Below are positions 10,368 through 25,223 of a stretch of DNA of 64,000 nucleotides, one piece after another (position 1 is the stretch's first letter; each line of letters starts with the position of its first letter). The notes beneath the pieces were generated by a model. It was given only the letters and a program-made list of their open reading frames with translations. It searched no databases and was not told the origin of the DNA. This stretch comes from Opeltia flavorubescens (lineage: Eukaryota; Ascomycota; Lecanoromycetes; Teloschistales; Teloschistaceae), in contig KE546981.1 in the NCBI GenBank assembly GCA_000442125.1, positions 496,001-560,000 on the forward strand, written 5' to 3'. Both the position numbers and the translations under genes were made by a program.

Positions 10368-11251
10368 ATGGCGATCATCTCCACCTTGATCAGCATTTGC
10401 GCCCCGGTCTTGTTGGTTATCCTTCCGATGTACTTTTCAATCTAATCGCTCATTGTCCGTAGCTTGGTGCTTTCACCATTTACTTCCTACACTGACCAGA
10501 TTCTTTCCATACACCGCACCCGTACCTCCGCCGGTTTCTCGCTTGACATACCTCTGATCATGCTTACGGCTTCTATCTTGAAGATATTCTATTGGCCCGG
10601 CGCCCGCTATGATTACTCCTTACTAGTCCAGGCTTTCCTCATGGTCGGGGTGCAGCTTACATTGCTGAAAGTGGCATTAGATAACCGGCCGGGTTGGAGA
10701 GGAGAGATGCCTTTTGTTGAGACTGGTGGGAAGAGACCGTTCGGCTTCTGGCGGTGGAGGGCACAGCGACCGTACGTCTGTCATTCCAGAAGTCTGATTT
10801 GGGACAGTAACTCTATCCAAGACGCGTGCCGAGACGAAGACCAAAGCTAATTAGCTCAAAACCGCTGAACAGATACTGGGAATATCTTCTCCTTCTGGCC
10901 TTTGGCTTGCTCGTAATCCATCTGCTCTTACAGCCGGAGGGTTCATCAGTGTACACCAAGTTCATTGGATACCTCGGACTCACCATCGAAGCCACACTAC
11001 CACTGCCTCAATTGTATGCGAATTACTGCGCCCAGTCCTGTAAAGGTTTCCGGGTATCTGTGCTTGGGAACTGGCTTTTCGGAGATATGATGAAGGTCGG
11101 CTACTTCTTTGCTTCTGAGCCTGGTAGGGTACCATGGGCTTTCAAGATGTGTGGCATGTTCCAGGCATGTTGCGATGCGTGCTTGGGTATCCAGTATTGG
11201 ATGTACGGCGACGGGCAAGAGATAAGCGAGATGGACACACGCCTCTCATGA
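10368..11251 (+). CDS. PQ-loop repeat membrane protein (PQLC1/SLC66A2 or Any1 type)
   Basis: Exons 10368..10429, 10463..10771, 10873..11251; 249 residues. Intron 2 (GTACGT...AACAG) joins RPFGFWRWRAQRP to YWEYLLLLAF, a conserved junction. Intron 1 is only 33 nt (GTACTT...CGTAG), very short even for a fungus. About seven hydrophobic segments are visible. The two PQ-loop motifs are SYTDQILSIHRTRTSAGFSLDIP and LPLPQLYANYCAQSCKGF. Family: PQ-loop proteins include cystinosin, KDEL receptors and lysosomal or Golgi transporters; the SLC66A2/Any1 branch affects endosome-Golgi lipid asymmetry by opposing flippases. Placement in that branch rests on the GFSLDIPLIML and RPYWEY signatures. Confidence 0.85.
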
Positions 11252-12053
11252 AGGGCGCGGGTCATTACTTACTTTCCACCAATCTCAGCGGAAGGGAACC
11301 CAAACGCAGCAGCTTACTTTACATCCTGGTACCTAACGGAGGAGATCATTACTGGCTCCAGAGCGCCGGCTTTCGTCGTGTCTGGTGTGCGCATGCCATA
11401 TTGAAGCTCGCCCAAGCCCTTCATTCAGGCATAGCAACCGCACAAGGGCAAACGCCAGTACTTGATATATCCTTGGCGCTGTCAATGAAGAGATGTCACA
11501 AATCGAAGGCCTGGCTGTTGTCGCCGTACGCACGACCCCAAAGCTTTGGCTCATGGCTGATTGGCATTCGACAACTCGCCCATCCAAGTAAGCCTAGGGG
11601 TGAAGCAGTCTCGGAAAATTTCGATTTGTTGCCGGCCAGGAGGCCAAGTTTTCTGAACATGAAGCTTCTGGATGGGCACACAGGAGGATTGAACATGATT
11701 TCCCAGCATAAGGGCCCCTCTTCTTCGTTTATAGATCTGTTGCCGTCGACATCATTGTCTCAGACCCTTTGCATTCGCACCGAGAAGCGAAGGCAGGGTA
11801 AAATCTGGATGATGATTCTTGTCGAGAATCATATCCAATTTAGTCAGGCAGCTCAGTTGTATTCGAGTCATGTACGTATGTTGCCGCTCAGCAAGGTCAC
11901 TTATGATACTTCGCTCCGCGTTGCTCATGGATCCAGTATGTGCGGGACATATCGTTAAACTAATTTCAAGACCAACCATAAGTAAGTGCGACTCTATGAG
12001 ATACTGAATGGTGGGAGAGCTTATTCTCGGAATCTTCGCCCGCAACGGTCATC

Positions 12054-12082
12054 ATGTGCCTTGCTAGAGATGCAAGGCACAT
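12054..12082. repeat. Perfect 11-bp hairpin
   Basis: Arms ATGTGCCTTGC (12054-12064) and GCAAGGCACAT (12072-12082) are exact reverse complements around a 7-nt loop. Function unknown; there is no T-run after it and no flanking gene end. Confidence 0.5.
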
Positions 12083-13474
12083 ATCATGCCTGTGGGTCTT
12101 CCTCGGGGAACGATCTTCACTGAGGAGCGATATGAAACAAGAGTATGAACAAACCCGGGTGTTAGTGGCTAGAACATGCCAGAGGTCCTGCGTATATGGT
12201 GATGGGCTAACACTACCATAGAAAAGTCTAACGTCCGATCTGTCTTCGAGGTATTACGAGCCGACTGTTCTATCCGGCCAGTTCTCCAACGAAGAATGAC
12301 GTGACTTGCTTAAAATCGAGTAATAGCGCAAGCCTAACAATCATTGTTGTTGACATGCCCCTCGTGGCAAGAGCGCAATTTGGTTTCGTGCTCTCCCTCC
12401 TGCGGAAACACATTTGGCATATACTACCGTTCTTGATGAATGCGACATCGGGATGTTCTTTGTCGGCTGATATGACCGCCTACCAGAAGACATCAAACAA
12501 AGGTCCACGCTTAGCGCTTACGCCGTACACGAAGTGGAAGACTTAAGCGTGGCAGCCAGTCGGAGGCGCTCGATCTATCGGACCTATTCAGTCATTGACA
12601 CCTCTTTCATTAGTCTACGAAGTAAGATACTTTCTAATTCACCTTTTTTTCATCGCATTGTCATGAATGGAGACCTCGAACGGCAATCCATCACAAGCGT
12701 ATCAGAGCTCACCCATGGATCCGGAATCAGAGCTCGGGCGGTTCTCCGCACCAGCTCCTTACAGCCTCAACAGCGTTTCCTGATCCCCGAAGACGATCTC
12801 GGTACGCTGAAATGCAAAGCATTCTGATATTCGTACCGTTCGGCGCACCAAGTCTTTGGCATCTGGCACAGTGTCGCGCGATAACATTACTCTCTTCCAC
12901 GCCTCTTGCTTCCGAGAATGGCCTGTCATCCTCGCCAGCTCTAACCTTCAGTCAGTGCCCAACATCTCATAGTCAAGAAAAGTACAGGTACATGGTTTGA
13001 AATCGTGCTTTTCTCCAAGGTGGAGACCCAGAAAGGCTTGCAAAGCGATTTTCGGACATGATACAGAATTTGCTGTAAACGCTCCTTTGTTATGTGATCT
13101 TCGAGAGGTAGTAGGTTGTCTCTCTCCTTGAAGCATGTAATACTACTACGTTCAAATGTTGTCTCCTGGGATTCGCTTGGTGGCAAGCTGTACGATGACG
13201 TGAAGAGTTCACCGGACTTTATTTACAATCTCGTCCCTTTTCCCATTTCAAAACAACTGAAACATGTACACGCCCTAGCCCAACACGTAGATGCCAAACA
13301 CTGTGCTATTGCAAGCCCTACCGGCCGTCGCCGATCTGGAATCACTACATCCGTGTTGTGTGGTACTGAATAGCTTTGTGTGAAATGAAACCATCAGTTT
13401 CATGTACCTGAGCAGAGGCAAAGCTTCTCTTTATGGCGTCACACCAACTCTGCCGTTCTATGTAGCAAAATAGC

Positions 13475-13480
13475 TATAAA
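13475..13480 (+). promoter_or_regulatory. TATA box of the Gly/Pro-repeat secreted protein
   Basis: TATAAA, 137 bp upstream of the ATG at 13612, followed by a pyrimidine-rich stretch with CTTCCTTCATCTCATCATC just before the likely transcription start. A well-formed TATA box suits a strongly regulated secreted-protein gene. Confidence 0.5.
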
Positions 13481-13611
13481 ACGAACCTCTGTAACTTTGT
13501 ACTTCCTTCATCTCATCATCATTGAATTTCCTTCGTACATCAAGTCACTGTTCTAGGTTTTGCTTCATAGACAAAGTTTGCCATCTATCTCTGCCCTTCT
13601 AAAACATCACC

Positions 13612-14064
13612 ATGCTTTACTCTACCATCTTCACCATTCTCTCCCTATTCAGCGCTCCTCTCGCCATCGTCGCCGCTCCAGCACCTGCTCCCGAAGCTGT
13701 TGCTGGAGCTCAGCCCGAAGCCCACCATCATCCCTTCGGGTTCGATCATGATAGTTCAAGTGCAACTGGCCGCCCTCAATTCTCAGGTCCATTCGGGCCA
13801 GGTGCCACAGGCGGACCCGAGTTCACAGGCCCTTTCGGTCCAGGTGCTACAGGCGGTCCCGACTTCTCAGGTTCTTTCGGCCCACGACCGACCAACTATC
13901 AAGGACCGTTTGAGACAGGCGGTGCCAACGATTTCAATACCGCAGTCGGAAATTCTAGAGGGCGAAACACTTTTGTCCAAAGCACCAGGGCTGGGGGCAA
14001 CGGGCCTCAGGTCACAGAAGCTGCTGCTACCACAGTAGCTTCCGCTGCTGAGACTACGTCCTAG
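13612..14064 (+). CDS. Small secreted Gly/Pro-rich repeat protein
   Basis: Single exon, 150 residues. Residues 1-22 form a signal peptide (hydrophobic core TIFTILSLFSAPLAIVAA). The mature part starts APAPAPEAVAGAQPEAHHH, then has two tandem 14-residue units GPFGPGATGGP(E/D)F(T/S) at 59-72 and 73-86 and a degenerate third (GSFGPRPT, 87-94). The C-terminus is Ala/Thr-rich. There are no cysteines and no transmembrane helix. I do not recognise a named family; low-complexity Gly/Pro secreted proteins in fungi are often cell-wall or surface proteins, and some are effectors. An intron-like stretch follows 13 bp after the stop, inside the 3' UTR. Confidence 0.75.
   Translation: MLYSTIFTILSLFSAPLAIVAAPAPAPEAVAGAQPEAHHHPFGFDHDSSSATGRPQFSGPFGPGATGGPEFTGPFGPGATGGPDFSGSFGPRPTNYQGPFETGGANDFNTAVGNSRGRNTFVQSTRAGGNGPQVTEAAATTVASAAETTS
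13786..13869 (+). repeat. Two tandem 42-bp coding units
   Basis: 13786-13827 and 13828-13869 encode the two GPFGPGATGGP units. The copies differ mainly at third positions and the two variable residues, so the duplication is not brand new. Unit number may vary between strains. Confidence 0.7.
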
Positions 14065-14077
14065 GAGAATATGATAA

Positions 14078-14134
14078 GTACGTTTTTCGGTGGAGCTATA
14101 GTTTCTCTAGCAGATGACTAACCCGTTGTCTTAG
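14078..14134 (+). other. Probable 3' UTR intron
   Basis: 57 nt beginning GTACGT, with a branch-like GACTAAC and ending GTCTTAG, starting 13 nt after the stop codon at 14062-14064. All three splice signals are near consensus. A 3' UTR intron can tie expression to nonsense-mediated decay when it lies more than about 50 nt after the stop; this one is closer. Confidence 0.5.
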
Positions 14135-15026
14135 ATCGACCACATCCTACCGCACCATCATGATCACCAAAGCCGACGCGAGATCGTATTCTGCATGTGT
14201 GGCAGTATTGAACTTACAGAGCTCTGGCAGCGGACTCGTTAACAAAGCATTGGGAAATTGGCGTTCTTACTGAGACATTTGAGACGGCTGTCTGTTCCTT
14301 AGGAATAAAGCGACAAGATAATATAATTAGTCGAAGCGAAAATGTAATAAACATGGCCCGTGAAAATTTGTGTTCAACTTTTTGCAGAACCAAGACCATA
14401 CTGCACATGCAAGTCTGACAAACGTAAAGCTTCATCCATGCCGCCCAAGTTTCCCATCAAAGTGATGGACCCATTCGATAATTCACCAGTAACATCCTAC
14501 GTTCCCACTTCTTCGTACCCATTGCTAAATTCCCGACCTTCTGCTTACCCAACTTCTTTGAATTTTCTCATCCGAAAAGCATCCTGACCAAACAATGCAA
14601 CAATCCAATATCTTGCGTTACGCATGTCTTATCAGATGCGCAAAACCCTGTTTGCGCATAGGTAGTAGTTGAATGGCAGCAGTTCGAACGTTTGAGGTAA
14701 AATAAGAAAAACATGGCCCTTGCTGTATCTGTATGTAGCTCTTACGTTGCAGGGAGATTCGACGCGAGACCGGGAAACAGGCCGATGAAATCAGATATTG
14801 TTATCCGCTAGATCTGTATGCATGCGAGCTTAAGATTGTACATGAATTTACGTTCGAACGAGCAAAGAACGAAGGGATAATTCCTTCGCCGTCTCGGCGC
14901 CTGGTATTCGACCCAACCACCCCTCCCAGGTATTCACAGGCAAAGCAAAATCAAGACTCCCAAACCAACGCAGCCAATGCTTCGCTACCAAAAGTACTTG
15001 AGACAGCAAATTCGCTCCACCACCAT
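14135..15026. other. 3' intergenic region
   Basis: About 0.9 kb between the secreted-protein transcript and the UBP stop (convergent). No gene or repeat recognised; both 3' UTRs are expected here. Confidence 0.5.
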
Positions 15027-19098
<4,072 letters not shown>

Positions 19099-19887
19099 GT
19101 TGTGGTGGAGTGGCGGACGGAGGGACTATGTTGGAGAAGGGGGCCAAAAGCCTGGCCAATATGTGAGGTAAAGATGCAGTGCTCCTGGAGCCCGTCTCTT
19201 TTGGATGGTTTCTGTACTTGCAAGTGCCTTGATAGTCGAAGGGTTGACGTACTTAGCCAGGGTACGTAACCACAAGGATTCTAGACTCTGGCATTAGTGG
19301 GTGTCGCGCTGATGTTCAGATAACGGGTTTTGATGCGCATTGAGCAGAACTAAGAGGTGAGCGAGAGGGCGATGGAGTAGGTGGGCATTCGAAAGATGGC
19401 ACACAATATATAGCTAAGTAAGTCTAGCTCAGCAGCTACAAGACTCATAGTACGTTCCTGCATATAACGAACTCCAAGGTTTTTTTCAATGTCATGCGTC
19501 ATGAAGAGCCCGCCGTTTTTCCTTCTCTAGAGTCATGTTGCGTCAAGCAATCGTGCCGCCGTTGATCATCTTCCCAGGCATGACGAATATTGCCGTCAGA
19601 GTATCAGCTAGGAATTCAGCTTCCTGTTCTGCTCTTCCAACCTCTTTTCTTCAGCCAAGCCCCAGTCCCTCGGTTGGTCATATGCGGGATGCAGAATAGC
19701 GGGGGCTTCTGGTTGGCTGCGTCGAACAAGAAGCACCAGCGAGCCCCTCCGCACATACCTACAATTTGCGATGATTCTCCATCATCTAAAGAACTGTACA
19801 TAAATTCTTACGAACTGGACCATGCGCTGAGCAATTCACATTCCCGACCTAGCTCGTTGTCCAGGTCTTCCGCATGGCAGGGTTGAA
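19099..19887. promoter_or_regulatory. Shared divergent upstream region (UBP / PKP1)
   Basis: About 790 bp between opposite start codons. No protein-like frame found. It probably contains two separate promoters. Confidence 0.5.
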
Positions 19888-21375
19888 ATGCTACCGCCTG
19901 CTGCCCGACGTGTCTCAACAACCGTCAGGGTGAGAAAGGGAGCGTTGCGCCAGAAGAGATGGACGACCTCTGGCGTTCCGCCATGGCGTCCTGCTGCCAT
20001 CCTCGACGAGTATGAGCATCAAGCGACGTCGAGAAACCTCTGCTGACTTCCTCGCAGATGGGTTCAGCGAGAGGCCAAACCAATCAGCCTCCGCCAATTG
20101 ACCTTTTTTGGCCGCACATTGACAGAAAGTCGTCTCATTAGCTCGGCCAATTATTTACGGACAGAGCTCCCCACAAGGTGAGCTACACACTTTGATGCCA
20201 AAGCACACCTTGCCCATAATCAGAAGGCTAGCCCATCGCCTGCGGGATATGCAATCACTGCCATACGTCNTCGTCACCAACCCACACATGTCCCACGTTT
20301 ACGAGTTGTACTACAAAGCATTTGAAACATTCAGAAGGGTGCGCGAGGTAAGGTCTGTGGACGACAACGACAAGTTTTGCAACATCATCAGCCAAATGCT
20401 TCAAGAACATTTGACGGTAATACCAAAGCTCGCAATGGGTATCATCGAATGCCAAAAACTCATGAGACCTGAAGAGACGGATAAATTTATGAACACGCTG
20501 CTCAGATCTGTATGCTACATCAGCAAGCTCCTCCGCGTTAGATTGCTGACATCGAGCAGCGCATCTCGCGCCGGGTCATAGCAGAGCAGCATCTTGCCCT
20601 GACCGAGACCTTTCATTCCCACTGGCATTTCCCAGACGCCAAGCAAAGTCACGATCCCAATGCGGATTTCATTGGCGAGGTGTTCCTTAGGTGCAACGCC
20701 AAGGAGGTGGTCGAAGAGTGTAGTCAGAGAGCGAGGAGCTTATCAAGGGAAGCCTTTGGAAGAGAGTGCGTCCTACCAGAAGTCAACTTAGAAGGACACT
20801 TAGAGGCCACTTTCCCGTACATTCTTAGCCATTTGCAGTACATCATTGGAGAACTGCTTCGTAACTCCATGCAGGCGGTGCTCGAGAGATATGGGCTCCA
20901 TCGAGCCGAGAAACCTCCGCCCATCGAAGTCTTGGTCTGCGAGGCGCCTCAGCATGTAATTATCCGGATCTCCGATCGAGGTGGCGGCATCCCCAAGGAT
21001 ATCTTGCCAAACTTATGGTCGTTTGGTAAAGGTCCCCGGAGTCAGATACATCTGGAAAACTTGGTGCAAGTTCCAAAGATGGCAGCCACCATGCAGGAGC
21101 TAAAAGCTTCCAACCCAGTCATCGAGACTATGGTGGCCGAGGACGCCGAGAACCGGCGATCCGTCGACGGTTCTTTAGGATCTTTGACATCCCGACCGCC
21201 GAATCTGCGTTTGGGCATGGGCTTACCAATGAGCAGAGTCTATGCAGAATACTGGGCAGGCAGCCTCGAGTTACATAGTCTCGAGGGTTATGGGGTTGAC
21301 GCGTTCTTGCAGATCTCAAAACTGGGTAACAAGAATGAGCAGCTAAGTACGAGAGCCAGTATGGATGCAGTCTGA
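19888..21375 (+). CDS. PKP1: Mitochondrial pyruvate/branched-chain dehydrogenase kinase
   Basis: Exons 19888..20009, 20058..20177, 20227..20509, 20560..21375; 446 residues. The Arg-rich, acid-free N-terminus (MLPPAARRVSTTVRVRKGAL) looks like a mitochondrial presequence. The N-terminal four-helix part includes LRQLTFFGRTL and ELYYKAFETFRRV. The GHKL ATPase part has the N-box ELLRNSMQAVLE, G1 box ISDRGGGIP and G2 box GMGLPMSRVYAEYWAGSLELHSLEGYG. It phosphorylates the E1 alpha subunit of pyruvate (or branched-chain ketoacid) dehydrogenase and switches it off; similarity favours yeast Pkp1. The exon 3 acceptor is a CAGAAG tandem, so a transcript could carry one extra Arg. One N (20270) makes one residue unknown, probably Val. 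Confidence 0.9.
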
Positions 21376-21648
21376 AGAACGATTTAACGTTGTGCGAACT
21401 CTGTCTTGTGACCAGTCTACCTTCAGCTTTTAGTTTTGAAGCGACCATGAGCTGCTGCCATGTATCTTATCCTGCATCGCACCTGCCTTCTCTCGAGATC
21501 TATCCCAGCTATTTGGTCCTGCTTTTGTGTAACTAGAGTCTTCCTCCTGTACGGGTACGCTAAACATCGCATTGTTCCATTCTCTTTGATTATTTTGAAC
21601 ATCCTATCGATAGCAGAGCATCAATCTTACAGCTGTATTGTCGTAACA

Positions 21649-24564
21649 ATGGAGGGCGATGGCACCGAAGCTCCTATGTAAGTTGTCTCGACACTGTTAA
21701 CACCCAACTGACACGTCACAACAAAAGCTGTAGCACTCTGCAAACGGTCGAATGGTCCACTACAACGATTGACTCTTATACAAGCAAGCTGTCACAGGAT
21801 CGTGGTCTCGATTTCGCTAGACTTAGGCTTCGTTCTCCTTCGCAAGCCTTCAGCATTTGCAAGGAACTTGTTCCCGTGAATGAGTCCTGCCCTGCTCAGA
21901 GTGCGATCCTTCCACGGTCTCATGTTGCGGATCATCTTAATACTGACAGTCCCTTCTCTTTCCGTCTGAGCTTGCAAGGGCTTGACTACGGGTGTCGGCA
22001 AGGAATAGATTTCTACCAACCTTTAATTCGACAATTTTGGAACCTGGATTCTCTCGCTTCACACAACTGGTTGAACTGCATTCGTCAACCGCCTGTCATT
22101 GAACCTATTACATTAGTAACAGTCTGGAAAGGGCTCACGTTCAGTGACTGTGAATCTCTAATATCAATCCAAGACTGCTTCATAAGTTGCCTTGAACAGC
22201 TGCTTGAAGGCCAATTCACCCACTTCCAAGCCCAGCTTTTCAGCGCTTGGCGATCGAGGTGCCAGGGGACTACTCGAGCCGAATGTCCTGTCTTTCATCG
22301 ATTTGTTTTCAGCAAAGCGCAATTGGTTCAAGCAATTTCTGCCGCTGTCCACGTTTCAGAAGCATTACGATGTCCCGACGATGAAACGGACGCTGAAGAA
22401 TTACTAATGCTATACCTTTGGTCACGAGATTATATGTTCGATCTGCCTCGTGAGCAGACTGCGGTTAGTACCCGTGGCTTATGCTCTCCAGATTCGGAAA
22501 CAGGCTGTCCCAAAGTGAGTACAATGACGGCGTTGTGCACTGCAGATTACCTATCTTTTGAAGGACTAGATGTACTACCCCAAGAGGGTTCTGAAATCCT
22601 AATCAAGCCCTATTACCGGACCAATGCGCTTCAACGGCCTGGAGGCCCTCATACCAAAGTCACTTACAGCCTCGGACCGGACCAGCCGTTGTGGCTCCAT
22701 TGGGACACTGAAGTCGGCGCTTTCAGGGGTTTGATACCTCGATATTCCGAGAAGTCACATGCAGGAGGCGGGTCGAGCGAGGCGCACAGACTCTGCAGCT
22801 CGCACAGAATTATAAACGTCCTCAAATTCGAAGTGAAAGCTCTCATCGTTGTCGCCTTTCCCGATTCAAGGGTTCGAATAGAAAGAACGATCCGAGTGAG
22901 ATTAGCATTGAGGATAACGGGTCCACGTTTGCCAGTTGGACCAAGCTACCATACAAGAATTACCGATGCTTCAACCTTACCTACACACAAATCAGCATCA
23001 GAGTCAGACCTCCGGCCGCTCACAATTGGCTTTAAAGCTCATCTTAATCCAAGCTTGTCACCATCAAGCAGCAGGAACAAGAGACGATCTACCTACCTCA
23101 CTTTCTCCAATATCCCAGGGATCAACCTTCAAGCGCTCAAAGAGATCGGGTCACAGCCGAACAGACTCGTAGTGAGAGANCCGAAGCGAGGCTATACTCC
23201 TAAGGGACAGCATCTCAGTAGTAATGTTGCTGCCCAGGAGAATAAGTGCAGCCAAGCAGCCGAAGCCTTTGTTGTCAAATTCACTCATTTCAACTCAAAG
23301 AATAGGAAACGTAGTAGCCGTTCCGTTGGTTCTGTCGTCCCTGTAAGACCTGGTCGACGGAGAATGTCGGAACGTCAATTAATTTCATGCTGAACGCTTG
23401 CAGGTAAAGCAGCAAACACCTCACGATGCAAAGATGCTCCTTCATACCGGCAAACTCGGACCAGCCTCACCTCATTACTGTAACACAACGCTGGGCGCAC
23501 GCAATAAAGACATCAGGAGTGTCGTTGATCAGTATACCACTACGAAGCGACGTCAAGACCGCAGCTCTAAGATTACACCTTTTTCAGAGGAGCTGAGATT
23601 CATGCACAGTATGGATGGTCAAGCCATAGGGCGGGCTTCCATTCAGACAGCCATTAGAGATCATGACCCGTCGGACCGAACCGACAAGCATGGTCAAGGC
23701 TCGTCTAATGTTTGTACGCCTCCTCACGCCAATACGTTCCCACAGGGCAAAGATCAGAAAAGTCTCAAATTTCTTTCCACGCCCATGCTTCGATCAAGGA
23801 AATCAGGCCTCAAAATAGACAGTACACAAAACATCATATCATCAAATCGTTATGCTATTTTACAGAGTTTATCACCCATTTCAGATAACGACTTGGATGC
23901 CGACTTGTTGAGGGACAAGAGTGACTTTGGATTGCTTTTACCTCGAATACAGCCTATGCAGTCGGAACAAGTACATCGGCGGCTAGACTCAGCGTGCTAC
24001 GTTGAAGAGGCCTCCACGGATCTTGCTCATGAGAATACAGACTCAGTTCAACATGAAGGCTGGCCCGCTTTTCGACGACGCCATGCTTTAGAATGGAAGC
24101 ATTGTCGGCGCGGCAGAGGGTTAAAGCCCCTACCCCTCAAACTTACCAACCGTTCTGTAGAGCCTACTTCAGAGATGCCAGTCAGCGGACCCGCCACTGC
24201 AAGCGTTAGCCAAGATAACGATGTTCAAGTAGCTTCCACGCCGATGTACTCGTGCAGAGCTAGTAATGACTTTCGCGGTGGTGATCCTTATAGTCCCATG
24301 GAGAGGATGATCATTCACAGAATCTCAACAATGGCGGAGACGATGGAGGCCTACAGAGAACCAGGATTATCGAACGATGAGCGGGAGCAGAAGTGGAAAG
24401 CAATGAAGAAGAGCCTTGAGACTGGTTCAGCGAGTGGGAATAACTCGCGTTTGGTCAGTGCCAATCTAAGTAACTGGGACGAAGAGTTCGAGGCGATGTC
24501 TGATATAGGAACGAATGATGGGACAATGGCACAGTCAGAGGAAGAATTAGACGACGAGATATGA
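21649..24564 (+). CDS. Large protein of unknown function
   Basis: Proposed exons 21649..21677, 21728..23342, 23404..24564; 934 residues. Intron 1 (GTAAGT, 50 nt, ends AAAAG) and intron 2 (GTAAGA, branch TGCTGAAC, ends TTGCAG) have good signals and keep frame. The N-terminal half is Cys- and Trp-containing and looks globular (QPLIRQFWNLDSL, LVTVWKGLTF); the rest is Ser/Arg-rich and probably disordered, ending in an acidic tail (AQSEEELDDEI). No known domain recognised; likely an ascomycete-restricted protein. Doubt: between 22799 and 23035 a different frame is also open and looks at least as protein-like, so an intron or sequencing error may lie there. There is an N near 23180. Confidence 0.55.
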
Positions 24565-25223
24565 TGGGGTCTGCGAGATGATCGAGAGTAAAAGCCCTAA
24601 ATGAAGGTCACAGCAGGTGGGACAGGTGTTGAAAGGAATTTGACATTTGTTTTCTAACTTTGAATACCAGTTATGTCCATTGATTAGAATTGCACAGAAT
24701 GCAAAGCCCTCATTGTTATGATTCCATCTACCCTGTAGAAGAGGAGAGAGTCTATGACCAAATAGTTGTATGCAACAATGACATTCGTTATCCCTATGAG
24801 TCTACGCGCCAAAATACAAATATCCACCACGCTAGTCGGAGTCCTCCAACCCAATGTAAGATCAGATGTTCAGTCCCTAAGTCTTCTAATGTTACGAGGT
24901 ACCACATAATTTGATTGTAAAACCTAAGCTACCACAACCCTCTGCGTCTGCTTTCGCTGGCGATCATCATGAAAATGAGGATGAAGACAGCAGACAGGGC
25001 ACAGGTAAGTTTTGACGCCGCTAGCCGTTCAATACGAGTTCGAAGAGAACAAAGAGACGATAGTGCAAGGATCTTGACATCGATACATCTCAGAACAGAC
25101 AAGACACTCATGAAAGAAATCAGCCTCCACCTTGTATCAGAAAGGCAGTTGCTCTTAAACGAGATATCAGTATCGTTATATCTACCTGCAGTACATCCAT
25201 TCAAAGCCTACATTCGCCGTCTG
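24565..25223. other. Convergent 3' intergenic region
   Basis: About 660 bp between the unknown gene and the SPC3 stop. No coding or structural signal seen. Confidence 0.5.

Larger units (their letters stand above)
11252..13611. other. 2.4 kb without a recognised gene
   Basis: Several mid-size frames cross this region on both strands (for example plus 11134-11958, minus 12941-13186) but none has recognisable motifs or splice structure that extends a domain. The G+C content resembles coding DNA, so a decayed or fast-evolving gene is possible. The 3' part (from about 13440) is the promoter of the secreted-protein gene. Confidence 0.4.

Noticed and set aside
11134-11958. 274-codon plus-strand frame
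   Set aside because: It starts inside the PQ-loop gene in another frame, has no domain-like pattern, and its composition looks random.
22510-22550. Apparent intron GTGAGT...CTGCAG in the unknown gene
   Set aside because: It would be only about 31 nt and removing it shifts the frame away from the good downstream intron; left as exon, though not excluded.
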